A stretch of 64,000 bases of DNA, taken from positions 62,001 to 126,000 of the forward strand of contig JAETPU010000008.1 of assembly GCA_021771035.1 (NCBI GenBank). Reading direction: 5' to 3'. Source of the stretch: Marvinbryantia formatexigens (lineage in GTDB: Bacteria; Bacillota; Clostridia; Oscillospirales; Ruminococcaceae). The notes below the pieces were generated by a model. It was not told where the DNA came from. It ran no database searches and was given only the letters and a program-made list of their open reading frames with translations. How positions within the stretch are numbered: position 1 is the stretch's first letter; each line of letters begins with the position of its first letter. Shown piece after piece: positions 53,410-62,215 of the stretch. The position numbers and the translations under genes are program-made.

Positions 53410-54723
53410 TTACTGTTTGGGCTCCTGGCTGCGCGGCAGAATGCCGTGGCTCTCCCGGAACCGTCCGGGCGTGACCCCGGTAATCCGTTTAAACACCTTG
53501 CTGAAATAGCTCTGATCCTCAAAGCCAACCAGCCCTGCCACGTCCACCAGCCGCACCTTTTCAGAGAGCAGCAGGGTTTTGCTCTTTTCAATACGCACCC
53601 GGTTCAGATATGTATTGAAACTGCAGTTCATTTCCTCTTTAAAAATTTTGCTGAAGTAGGACGGCGAGAGATAGACATGGGCCGAAACCTCTTCCAGAGT
53701 AATTTTTTTGGAGAAATTCTGCCGGATGTAATCCACCGCGCGGCGGATGACATCAATATGCTTGACATCGTTAAAGCGGAAAACATAATCCATAAACTTG
53801 TTCATAACGCCCGTAAGCCAGACGCACAGATCGTCGATGGAGGTAATTGTGCTGATCTGCCGCAGATAACGGTGATTGAGCCGAAAAATCACATTGGGAT
53901 CCGCGCCCCCATCCACTGCCGCGCGGGACAGCAGAACTATGAGTTCATAGACACGGGACTGGATCATGGAAAACTCCCCGCCGGAGGAAAAAAAGATATA
54001 CCCTAAAATCTCATTGAGCAGCCGCTGGGACGCCGTTTGATCAGAATTTGTGATGGCATCCATCAGTTCATGCTCTTTTTCAAACGGATAGCTGGGCACC
54101 ACATCGCTACCGCTGGACTTGAGCTGGTGCAGAAATTCCCCAATCTGGCCCTGGATCAACGAACTGTCCTGGTCATTGAGCTGTTTTTCCGCCACGGAGA
54201 CATTATTGACAAAGCCTACGGAGAAAAACAGGAGATTGGACAGATGGGTCACGCGCTCGGGCGGGCAATCCGGAATCTCCCGCAGGAACGGGAGCACCTT
54301 GCGGATTTGGGAACGGGTTAAATGGAGCACCTCCTGCAAATCATAGCGGATAAAGTCGTCCCGGTCCACCATCAACAGTGGCCCGGCAGTCACCATCGCC
54401 AAGCTGGATCCGGAGGCGTCCAGAATCGGCGAGACGAAGCAGGTCAGCCCCATGGGACAGAAATAGATATACTTTCCCCCCAGCCATTGGGCCTGCATGG
54501 TCCCGTGCAGATGCACCTCATTGCACCGGAATTTCCAACGGGTGTGCTGCATGAGGGTTTCACAGATTTTGCAGGAGGCGCAGCTGAGCCCGACCGAATA
54601 CAAAACTGTGCCCGATAAATCGGATATGGAACAACCCAGCCCTGTGGCGCCATGGAAAGAATCCACACACTGTCGAGCCAAATCAATCGAAAAAAGCTGG
54701 GAATCTCCCTCGGCAACGGACAT
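53410..54723 (-). CDS. PocR-ligand-domain AraC-family regulator
   Basis: 437 residues. Residues about 8-170 are a PocR-type sensor: ISDLSGTVLYSVGLSCASCK followed by ICETL, with His and Cys that can coordinate a ligand, and FCPMGLTCFVSPIL. The linker is helical. The last 100 residues are an AraC helix-turn-helix pair: AVDYIRQNFSKKITLEEVSA, LSPSYFSKIFKEEMNCSFNT and GFEDQSYFSKVFKRITGVTP. PocR-family sensors respond to small C1-C3 compounds or related metabolites in corrinoid pathways. ATG 54723 follows GGGAGG. Upstream of the corrinoid protein gene on the same strand, so likely its regulator or in operon with it. Confidence 0.88.
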   Translation of the reverse strand: MSVAEGDSQLFSIDLARQCVDSFHGATGLGCSISDLSGTVLYSVGLSCASCKICETLMQHTRWKFRCNEVHLHGTMQAQWLGGKYIYFCPMGLTCFVSPILDASGSSLAMVTAGPLLMVDRDDFIRYDLQEVLHLTRSQIRKVLPFLREIPDCPPERVTHLSNLLFFSVGFVNNVSVAEKQLNDQDSSLIQGQIGEFLHQLKSSGSDVVPSYPFEKEHELMDAITNSDQTASQRLLNEILGYIFFSSGGEFSMIQSRVYELIVLLSRAAVDGGADPNVIFRLNHRYLRQISTITSIDDLCVWLTGVMNKFMDYVFRFNDVKHIDVIRRAVDYIRQNFSKKITLEEVSAHVYLSPSYFSKIFKEEMNCSFNTYLNRVRIEKSKTLLLSEKVRLVDVAGLVGFEDQSYFSKVFKRITGVTPGRFRESHGILPRSQEPKQ

Positions 54724-55089
54724 AGCTACCTCCCTCATTGCGAACTCCAACCGGCTTACAGCCCGTTGGACATCCTCATTTTAGCAAATCATTCTGCGTT
54801 TTTATAATACAATTTTATTTTTTTTTGTAATTTTTTGCTGGCTATCCCGGCTAAGCCTGAATTTTTCAGGATTACACCGCCGTACGGCGGCTTTTGCCAG
54901 CAGGTAAAATACATGGCTTCCGCATTCCCGGGAAATACTAGGAAAGGGTCTTAGCGTTCTCCTATGGCACACCCGGATCACACCTTTTCCCAATGGCACG
55001 GCACAATCTTTACAAAAAGGGACAAAACTGCTTTAAGGCCAATTCTTTCCCAGCAGATGCCCCAGCGTTACAGCAATCCCAGCCCAGCC
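54724..55089. other. Intergenic region upstream of the AraC gene
   Basis: A very AT-rich tract at 54790-54840 probably carries the minus-strand promoter (TATTAT-like -10 near 54803). No gene seen. Confidence 0.4.
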
Positions 55090-55105
55090 TCTACGGTATT
55101 AGAGA

Positions 55106-55480
55106 CACATTCGCAAAAACGGCCAAATCCGTTTTTATCATTCGTGCGTTTATTATACCTCAAAGTCTAAGAGAACCGGGAGTTTTGCGGTTCAGCGGCA
55201 TCTGAATGCCGGTGGTTATTTGCCCGGCAGGCGAACCCGCCGAATTCTCAATGAGAATTGTAAGTGCGCAGCCTTGTGAACAGTATACCATAAAGCCCGA
55301 ACCAGCCGGGATGTTTACGCTTTGGCGTTACCAAACACCGGCAATGCCTTCAGGCCGGTGAGCAAAACTCCCCCAATCATCGAAGATGATTGCATTATCG
55401 ATGATGATTGCAGTATCGAACATGATTGCAGTATCGAACATGATTGCATATTCACGCCCTTCGTGAACATTATACCCGCT
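55106..55480 (+). repeat. Dispersed palindromic repeats with internal 18-base tandem repeat
   Basis: A nested hairpin module (55106-55150), a module B copy (55171-55290) and a module A copy (55295-55380) follow each other. The end stem of the A copy is expanded into an 18-base tandem repeat, unit GATGATTGCAGTATCGAA or CATGATTGCAGTATCGAA, at about 55385-55449 (roughly 3.5 units). Confidence 0.8.
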
Positions 55481-55880
55481 GAGCGCCCGCCAGTGTATCC
55501 GGCTGTTCCATGGGGTGGGAACGGCATATAATCCCGGACTGCCCCACCTCCACGATCCGGCATGGAATATGGCGGCGGATACATTCCGTAATGGTGTAGC
55601 AGGTGCCGCGGGAGCAGTAATCCCAAAATGCCAGAACATAGTCGCAGTGGCTGAGAATTTCATCGTTGCGCCGCAGCGGCGCCTGGCGCCCATACCGGCT
55701 GTAATCCGGCCTCAGGCACAAAAGCGGAATTCCAAGCTGCTGGGCCGCCTGCCCTGCCAGAGTGTCAATTCCCCGGGCGCCGCCGCTGACAATCTGCGTA
55801 CAGTTGGCGGGAATCCATGGGATGAGCTGCCGGGCAGTGACGCCGCCGATATTTCTGGAGCCTACAATTCCCACACGCAT
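55470..55880 (-). CDS. SLOG-superfamily (DprA/YspA-like) protein
   Basis: 136 residues. MRVGIVGSRNIGG, then VSGGARGIDTLAGQAA and HCDYVLAFWDYCSRGT: the GxSR and GGARGxD motifs of the SLOG Rossmann fold that binds nucleotide-like ligands. Stand-alone short members are of unknown function; DprA itself is longer. The ATG at 55880 follows AGGAGG. Its 3' end runs to the edge of the repeat block. Confidence 0.8.
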   Translation of the reverse strand: MRVGIVGSRNIGGVTARQLIPWIPANCTQIVSGGARGIDTLAGQAAQQLGIPLLCLRPDYSRYGRQAPLRRNDEILSHCDYVLAFWDYCSRGTCYTITECIRRHIPCRIVEVGQSGIICRSHPMEQPDTLAGAQRV

Positions 55881-56147
55881 AGCGGACCTCCTGAATTGCT
55901 CGATCGTAAATTTAAACTCTTTACTTATCATACCCGGGAATGTGTCAAAAATCAAGAAAAAGGCGAACACCTGTTTTGAATGCGCTGGCAAAAAATCTGG
56001 GGGTTTGGTGGAAGATCCACGGGCCCAAGCGCCACGGCGGCAGCTGTGAAAACATTGCCGGTAGTATTGAGCCGCGCCGGTGAAACAGTAATAGAAGCGG
56101 GAGGATTTCCTCCTTCCGCTGAAAAAATTTAGCAGAGAAAGGGTGTA

Positions 56148-57392
56148 ATGCGGATGCACAAAAAATTAGGGCGGGCCGTGTTTTCCCTGTTCAGCGCAGC
56201 AGCACTGTCTGTCCTGGGAGGTTCCCTTTCACTGGGCGCTACACTGCCGGACAGTTTTACGGTGGCCCAGGGAGAGGAGTTTTTCCTTCCCCAGTCCTCG
56301 CTTCCCCTGCGGGTATCGGCTGTCCAGGCAGTAGACGGCACCAATGCGGCTCAGACTGCCAGCAGCGCCGGCAGCAGCTACTCGGTGAAGCTGTCCCTGC
56401 CTGGTGGAATTGCCGTCAAAACCGTAAAAGTGGATGTTGTCCAGCGCCAAAGCGTCGTGCCGGGCGGGCAGCCCTTCGGGATTAAAATGTTTACCAACGG
56501 CGTGATGGTAATCAACACCGGCGATGTACAATCGGAAAACGGTATCTGTAACCCCGCAAAGGATGCCGGAATCCAGGTGGGGGACGTGATTCTCTGTGTA
56601 AACGGACGCCATGTCCGTTCCAATGAGGATTTCGCCTCCCTGATTGACAGTTCCAACGGAGATCCCGTCAACATCTCCCTGATGCGGGAGGAACAGACTC
56701 AGCAGGTTACCCTGACGCCGGTTGCCGACAAAACCAGCGGCGCCTACCGCGTGGGCCTTTGGGTACGGGATTCCTCCGCCGGAATTGGAACCGTCACCTT
56801 TTATGATCCCACAAGCCTCGTCTTCGGCGGACTGGGCCATGCCGTCTGCGATGTGGACACGGGCGAAATCCTCCCTCTGATGAGCGGTGAGATGGCCCCC
56901 GTTGAGGTAACGGGCTGTACCAAAGGCAAATGCGGCATTCCCGGCGAACTCTCCGGGGCTTTTTTGTCTGAGGAGAAGCTGGGAGACCTGAAACTGAACA
57001 CCCAGACCGGGCTGTTCGGACAGCTGGGCAAGCTGCCCCAGGATTCCCAGGACACTGTGGAGGTGGCGATGCGCCAGGAGGTTCACACCGGTGACGCCGT
57101 TATCCGCAGCACTGTGGATTCCGGCGAGGTAAAGGAATATGCCATCACTATCGAAAAGGTGGATTATTCTGAGGAAAGCCCCACAAAAAACCTCCAGGTA
57201 CGGGTGACCGACCCTGAGCTGCTTGAGAAAACAGGCGGCATTGTCCAGGGAATGAGCGGAAGCCCTATCCTGCAGGATGGACGCCTGGTGGGAGCCGTAA
57301 CCCATGTCTTTGTCAATGACCCCACACGCGGCTATGGTATTTTTGCAGAAAATATGCTGGATACCGCCCAGAAGGTACAGAGCCAGTCCTAA
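56148..57392 (+). CDS. spoIVB: Stage IV sporulation protein SpoIVB peptidase
   Basis: 414 residues. N-terminal hydrophobic anchor (about residues 11-30), a PDZ domain about residues 110-190 (GICNPAKDAGIQVGDVILCV, NGRHVRSNEDFASLI), then the S55 serine peptidase with His231 in GGLGHAVCD and the Ser of GIVQGMSGSPI near residue 370. In the forespore it is secreted to trigger SpoIVFB-dependent processing of pro-sigma-K in the mother cell. All catalytic parts are present, so the organism should sporulate. ATG 56148 chosen; ATG 56154 also possible. Strong terminator follows. Confidence 0.93.
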   Translation: MRMHKKLGRAVFSLFSAAALSVLGGSLSLGATLPDSFTVAQGEEFFLPQSSLPLRVSAVQAVDGTNAAQTASSAGSSYSVKLSLPGGIAVKTVKVDVVQRQSVVPGGQPFGIKMFTNGVMVINTGDVQSENGICNPAKDAGIQVGDVILCVNGRHVRSNEDFASLIDSSNGDPVNISLMREEQTQQVTLTPVADKTSGAYRVGLWVRDSSAGIGTVTFYDPTSLVFGGLGHAVCDVDTGEILPLMSGEMAPVEVTGCTKGKCGIPGELSGAFLSEEKLGDLKLNTQTGLFGQLGKLPQDSQDTVEVAMRQEVHTGDAVIRSTVDSGEVKEYAITIEKVDYSEESPTKNLQVRVTDPELLEKTGGIVQGMSGSPILQDGRLVGAVTHVFVNDPTRGYGIFAENMLDTAQKVQSQS

Positions 57393-57424
57393 CGGACGGT
57401 CAGATTCCTGCGTGGGTTATCAGG

Positions 57425-57461
57425 AAAAACCCCGGGAGCCCCCCGCTCCCGGGGTTTTTTT
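57425..57461 (+). terminator. Terminator of spoIVB
   Basis: AAAAACCCCGGGAGC (57425-57439) and GCTCCCGGGGTTTTTTT (57445-57461). Confidence 0.92.
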
Positions 57462-58058
57462 CGGTACGTTTCGCCTTCATTTAAACGAGGATAAAACCGC
57501 TGAAACTGCGGCTATTGCGGATACGCTAACAGGAAAGAACCGGCTGTACCTAGAAGTATCCTCACGGGAATTCTCCGTTTCTCTTTTGGAAGATTCTGCT
57601 GCGGATCTGGGAACGCACAACTTCCAGAACGTACCGGAAGGTCATTGGCACTAAGCCGTCGTATGCTTGATTTTACCGGCGGCTCTGTCCCTGGGAGGCA
57701 AAAAACAGTAACATTTTTCCGCCTTCGCGGCCTGGCTGTTTTATCTATCGCCATCCTGTGATACCGTTTTCCGTATCCTTTGCTCCGGCGGCAAAAACGA
57801 ATTCAGACATACTGCCCTCACTGGCGCCGCCCGGCCCTAAAGCCTTTTTGGAAGCCTTTGGATTGGCGGGGATTTGTTTCTTTTCCCCATTAGGATTTCC
57901 AAAAAAGCAAAAAATACTATTATGCGCTTCGCTCCTCTGGAAAACCGACGGGAAAAAAGAAAATGGGCGGGCAAAGTTATGTCCGCCGCACCCATGATTT
58001 GTAATTTTGAAAAGCTTTATGAGTCAGCACCAGCAGCTTTATTCCCACTATCCTGCCG
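57462..58058. other. Gene-free stretch
   Basis: Between spoIVB and the DUF4364 gene. Open frames on the plus strand (57758-57997 and others) have no ribosome binding site or domain. Confidence 0.45.
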
Positions 58059-58628
58059 TCACTCCCGCTCCGAAGGCGTCGTGAGCAGATCGATACAGCA
58101 TTTGTACAGCGTGATAGGATCCTCTAAAAAGCGCTTTTTTACCAGCTGGGCCTGTTTTTCATTGGGGGTAAACAGAGTTAGATCAAACAGATCGGAACCG
58201 ATATCTTTAATAACCAGCCGCACCAAATAACCGTCCGGAGCCTTTGTAATGCTCACGATATTTTCAGATTCACTTTTGCTTTTCGTAATCATTTCCTGGG
58301 CGGCCTGCACAATCCGGTGACGCACCGTATAGGGCAGAGATTTCTGAAAGGTCAGAGCCGTCTTGGCTCCCAGTTCCGAGATGGTGTAAAAGTTTTCCCC
58401 GTTTTCTGTTTTGAATACCACAATATGCTGGGACTGCAGCAGCTTTGACAGGGCGTCAGAAAATTCAAAATAATTGACGATTCCCTCATCCTGGAGAATT
58501 TCGCTCATCTGCGCGAAGGAAAGCGGCTGTTCCAGCTGTAAAAGCAAATAACAGATTAAAATTTTAATTTCATAGTCATGAGTAAAGCCTCCGGGCTCCA
58601 CCCCCGCAATAAAGGTCTGCTGTTCCAT
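58059..58628 (-). CDS. DUF4364 family protein
   Basis: 189 residues. Winged-helix-like N-terminal half (EIKILICYLLLQLEQPLSFA, QMSEILQDEGIVNYFEFSDA, VFKTENGENFYTISELG) and a C-terminal alpha/beta domain (GYLVRLVIKDIGSDLFDLTL). This family is widespread and single-copy in Clostridia, function unknown but predicted to regulate transcription. Transcribed from a good promoter at 58676-58704. ATG 58628 follows GGGAGGGA. Confidence 0.85.
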   Translation of the reverse strand: MEQQTFIAGVEPGGFTHDYEIKILICYLLLQLEQPLSFAQMSEILQDEGIVNYFEFSDALSKLLQSQHIVVFKTENGENFYTISELGAKTALTFQKSLPYTVRHRIVQAAQEMITKSKSESENIVSITKAPDGYLVRLVIKDIGSDLFDLTLFTPNEKQAQLVKKRFLEDPITLYKCCIDLLTTPSERE

Positions 58629-58675
58629 AGGTTTCTGCGTCCCTCCCTTGTGCCAAGCGGTGAGATTGTAGTTCT

Positions 58676-58704
58676 ATTGTACAATATCCTGTGGAAAATT
58701 CCAA
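58676..58704 (-). promoter_or_regulatory. Promoter of the DUF4364 gene
   Basis: Minus strand TTGGAA (58704-58699), 17-base spacer, TACAAT (58681-58676). Confidence 0.72.
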
Positions 58705-59230
58705 CTTAAAAAATAAAGTTTTCGTAAAAATATCCACCTATGGCAAAAAAGCCGCCGAATTCTATGGGTGGGCTTTAAAACAAAGCGAGCCGGCGCTTCT
58801 TCGTTTTTTCTGCCAGGCTCAACTCATTGAATACAATCAACTATCCCAGGGGGAGATATTAAAGAGGATGGCTCCCCTTTGACGCCCCTTTCCCCCTTTT
58901 CTGGCCGTCCATATGGCAGCCGCCGTTTGTGAAAACCGGAAGATAACCTCTCTTCTGATATTTTTCAATGGAACGGCAGTTTTCGCCTATGTGAATGGTC
59001 GTCCAATTCTTTCCCAAACCCTGCCGCCGGGATGCGCCAGCTGTCTCTGAATCTTTGTGTTACGGCATCCCTTCCAAAACTTCTACGGGACGCCCGGGAG
59101 TAATGGCTAAAACAGGGCTGGGTGCATCCCGGCCTCCCCTAGCTTTAAGTTTACCTTGCTGTTTTACTAACTATATAGGCAAAACCAAAATTTGCTGCAG
59201 AAGTTTTTAGTTTGTCCCGAAACGCGACAC
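58705..59230. other. Gene-free stretch
   Basis: Upstream of the DUF4364 promoter to the terminator of the peptidase gene. A 63-codon frame beginning at 58691 overlaps that promoter and is not accepted as a gene. Confidence 0.45.
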
Positions 59231-59302
59231 AAAAAGCCCCTCACCGGCCGAAGGCGCAGACACCACTCCGGCATCTGCACCCCAAGGCGGCGGGGGCTTT
59301 TT
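59231..59302 (-). terminator. Terminator of the M28 peptidase gene
   Basis: AAAAAGCCCC (59231-59240) pairs with GGGGGCTTTTT (59292-59302) around a structured 50-base loop. Confidence 0.65.
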
Positions 59303-59323
59303 CACGAGACGGAAAACTCCGTC

Positions 59324-60586
59324 TTATTTCTTAGGCTGGTTTCTGTGCATATATTTGTCCACAGCTTTTACCATATTCTCCGGGATTTCCTGGGGAACCG
59401 GGAATACCACGGAGTTGATGATACGGTCGGAGAACACCTCGATGAAGTCCGAGGTATGCTGCAGGCTCTCAGCGGACAGGTGCTCGATGAGATCGTAGCG
59501 GTTATGTCCGGGTGCGCTGCCGGCGGCGCCGAAGCGGGCAAAGCTGATGGCCGGAACGCCCTTTTCCGCAAAGGGTGTGGAGTCGCTGGAATAAACATCC
59601 TGTACAGAGATGATGGGATGTCCCACCTCGCTGGCCAGATAGTCCACCATGTGTTTGAGGCTCATGTCAGCGGTGACGTAGGCACGATCGCTTCCGATAA
59701 TCGGGCCAGCCATATCCACATTGATGAGCAGAACCATCTTCTTGAGATCCTCTTCATGGTTGGCAACAAAGTATTTGCTTCCCAGAAGGCCTCTCTCCTC
59801 AGAGCCAAACCATACGAACCGTACGGTACGCTTGGGAGGATTCTCCAGGTAGTGGCGCAGCATCTCCATGATAATCACGGTTCCGCCGCCGTTGTCATAC
59901 ACGCCGTTGGAGAACGGAGTGGAGTCATAGTGGGCTACAAAGGTGACAACCTCGTCCGGGTACTCGGTTCCCTCAATCTGAGCCAGCACATTGTGGGAAT
60001 CAGTCTCGCCTTCCTCCTGCTCCAGGGTCATGCGGACCTTGCAGGCGCCGGCCTTCACCATCTCCATGGCGTCTCTCACGCGCATGGTAATGCCCGGGAT
60101 TTTGCCATATTTCAGATAGTCCTCTTTGAGGGTTCTCATCTCGATATCGGTGAGCTCCACATCGTCGATGGCGGTGCCGCTGAAGGACACAAAGCCCACA
60201 GCGCCGGCCTCTACGATGTTCTTGTACATGGTGGTGGTGACGTTTCCGTTCACCATGACGATTTTGCCCTTGGCATTGAGAAGATTTACCTTCTCAGCCT
60301 GCTCCACATACTCAAACTCTGCGGTCAATCCCTCGGCCGGAGTGTTTCCAGACAGGCCGTAGCCGCGCACGGTGTACTCCTGACAGAAGGGCTCCAGAAC
60401 CTCAAATTTCACCTTTTTCACATCATAGTATGTCACTTTGAACGGCTCCAGCTCGCCCTTGACACCCAGAGTGTTCAATTCGTCCAACAGCATATTGGCC
60501 GCCTTGAGCTCCTCCTCGGATCCGCCGTAACGGACAAAGCCGATCTTGTTGAGCAGTTCAAATTCACGCTTTCCACAGACGCCCAT
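59324..60586 (-). CDS. M28-family metallopeptidase
   Basis: 420 residues. No signal peptide, so probably cytoplasmic. A PA-like insertion lies at about residues 90-200. The zinc-peptidase core has FVAHYDSTPFSNGVYDNGGG (His and Asp ligands), WFGSEERGLLGSKYF (catalytic Glu pair) and NVDMAGPIIGSD, with a late His in SAPGHNRYDL. Aminopeptidase or related activity is expected; the substrate is unknown. ATG 60586 follows GGGAGGAA. Own promoter upstream and terminator downstream. Confidence 0.88.
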   Translation of the reverse strand: MGVCGKREFELLNKIGFVRYGGSEEELKAANMLLDELNTLGVKGELEPFKVTYYDVKKVKFEVLEPFCQEYTVRGYGLSGNTPAEGLTAEFEYVEQAEKVNLLNAKGKIVMVNGNVTTTMYKNIVEAGAVGFVSFSGTAIDDVELTDIEMRTLKEDYLKYGKIPGITMRVRDAMEMVKAGACKVRMTLEQEEGETDSHNVLAQIEGTEYPDEVVTFVAHYDSTPFSNGVYDNGGGTVIIMEMLRHYLENPPKRTVRFVWFGSEERGLLGSKYFVANHEEDLKKMVLLINVDMAGPIIGSDRAYVTADMSLKHMVDYLASEVGHPIISVQDVYSSDSTPFAEKGVPAISFARFGAAGSAPGHNRYDLIEHLSAESLQHTSDFIEVFSDRIINSVVFPVPQEIPENMVKAVDKYMHRNQPKK

Positions 60587-60675
60587 GTTTGTTTCCTCCC
60601 TTTTCTTGCACTGTCGTGTTAGATAATCGGAAAAGGTCCGGCGCATCGCTTTTCGCCCTGGCCTAATCTAGGAAA

Positions 60676-60704
60676 ATTGTATCATTTTCCCGGGTAAAAA
60701 GCAA
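60676..60704 (-). promoter_or_regulatory. Promoter of the M28 peptidase gene
   Basis: Minus strand TTGCTT (60704-60699), 17-base spacer, TACAAT (60681-60676). Confidence 0.7.
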
Positions 60705-60835
60705 CCGGAAACCCTCCGCCATTTTCGCCAAACCCCGGCCGGGATTTTATAGCTTTATGGCCTAAAAATGTCCCAGGCAAAAACGCTTTCCGTAGAGCTT
60801 TGACAGCTGTCCTTCCACTGCGGAAAACATCGGGC

Positions 60836-62083
60836 TCAGTCCTGGTAGGCAATCCGCGCCACGCGGACCACGGTATTGGTTCCATAGGGGAACCCGGTTG
60901 GCAGGATGCGGACCTCACCGGTTTTTTGGTCCTGCTCAAACCACAGCGGCTCGCCGGAATCCTCCCAGCAGATGCTGGAAATCGGGCGGGAAATGCCCCG
61001 GATGGTGCGCTTAGCGTCGCTGTCCTTGGGATCCACGGTCACGTTGGCGTCTCCGCGAATTCCCAGGGAGTGTACATACCAATAGGAGTTCTGTGGGGTA
61101 TCCAGGACAAAGTCCGCCCCGTCGCACACAGCGTTGGAGGGTTTTCCCTCATAGATGGAGCTACCGCACAGGGAAATCCACTCTCCCACCTTTTCCAGCA
61201 TGGCGCTCTCCAGGGCTGGAATGGCCCCCTGGGGGCCCGGGCCCACGTTCAGCAGGTAATTGGCTCCCGCACTGCGGGCAATGCACAATGTCTCAATTAG
61301 CTCGCCCACAGATTTGTACGCAAAATCCCGGCTGCCGATGCCCCAATGGGCGTTGATGGTCTGGCACATCTCCGCGGCGATATACTTGGGGAAGCCCTCC
61401 TGGTCGAGCTTTTTGGGATGGTGCTGCTCAAAGGTAACGCTGTCCAGCTGGGGATGGCCCAGGCGTCCCAGGTTGTCCAGGCCGGTATTGTTGATAATCA
61501 TCGCCTGAGGCTGCAAACGCCGGATCATTCCATAGAGCTCGTCTTCCTTCCAGTCGGCATCGGGCTTGCTCCAGTTTCCGTCGAACCACAGCCCGCCGAT
61601 TTCCCCGTATTGGGTGCACAGCACCTCCACAGAGCGGCGCAAATACTCCAGGTAGCCTTCAAAATCCTCCTGGAAGCTCTCCTGGTACCAATCCAGGGTG
61701 GTGTGGTAGAACACCGGCAGAATTCCGTCCTGGCGGCAGGCGTCCACAAATTCCCGCACCAAGTCCCGGCCGGCCGGAGAGTGGGGCGCGTCATAATCGC
61801 ACAGCCCGCAGGTATCATACAGGGAAAATCCGTCATGGTGCCGGGTGGTCAGAGCAATATACTTCATGCCGGCGCGCTTTGCCAAGGAGGTGATGGCCCT
61901 CGCGTCAAAATCCTTGGCGGTAAAGGTATCCTTGAGCTTTACATACTCCTGTTTGGGGATTTTCCCCAGGTTCATAATCCACTCGCCGCGCCCCAATTGG
62001 GAATACAGCCCCCAGTGAATAAACATACCGAAGCCCAGCTTTTCAAACCGCGAGATTCTGGGTTCGGGAATTGGTACTGCCAT
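60836..62083 (-). CDS. Alpha-L-fucosidase (GH29)
   Basis: 415 residues. GH29 core: FEKLGFGMFIHWGLYSQLGR, KYIALTTRHHDGFSLYDT, LDWYQESF, and GEIGGLWFDGNW, whose Asp is the nucleophile in the family. TFEQHHPKK, GSRDFAYKSVGELIETL and LLNVGPGPQGAIP are also typical. No signal peptide, so it acts inside the cell on imported fucosides. The C-terminal beta domain ends at VRVARIAYQD. Of two in-frame ATG codons, 62083 has better spacing to GAGGAAGG than 62092. Suggests a gut lifestyle with host or dietary glycans. Confidence 0.92.
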   Translation of the reverse strand: MAVPIPEPRISRFEKLGFGMFIHWGLYSQLGRGEWIMNLGKIPKQEYVKLKDTFTAKDFDARAITSLAKRAGMKYIALTTRHHDGFSLYDTCGLCDYDAPHSPAGRDLVREFVDACRQDGILPVFYHTTLDWYQESFQEDFEGYLEYLRRSVEVLCTQYGEIGGLWFDGNWSKPDADWKEDELYGMIRRLQPQAMIINNTGLDNLGRLGHPQLDSVTFEQHHPKKLDQEGFPKYIAAEMCQTINAHWGIGSRDFAYKSVGELIETLCIARSAGANYLLNVGPGPQGAIPALESAMLEKVGEWISLCGSSIYEGKPSNAVCDGADFVLDTPQNSYWYVHSLGIRGDANVTVDPKDSDAKRTIRGISRPISSICWEDSGEPLWFEQDQKTGEVRILPTGFPYGTNTVVRVARIAYQD

Positions 62084-62215
62084 TGCTGTCATCCTTCCTC
62101 AATAAAATGAATCCCGGGATGTCCCGGATGCCGGAATTTTCCGGAAAACAGCGGCAAAACCAAATGATACCGCCGTTTTAAACTGTTTGTGTAACAAGAC
62201 CCGCTTGACGCGCCC

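Noticed and set aside
55381-55452. CRISPR-like repeat
   Set aside because: Units are directly adjacent 18-base tandem copies without spacers and no cas genes are near.
58691-58882. 63-residue plus-strand frame
   Set aside because: It overlaps a good minus-strand promoter of the DUF4364 gene, has no ribosome binding site and no family.
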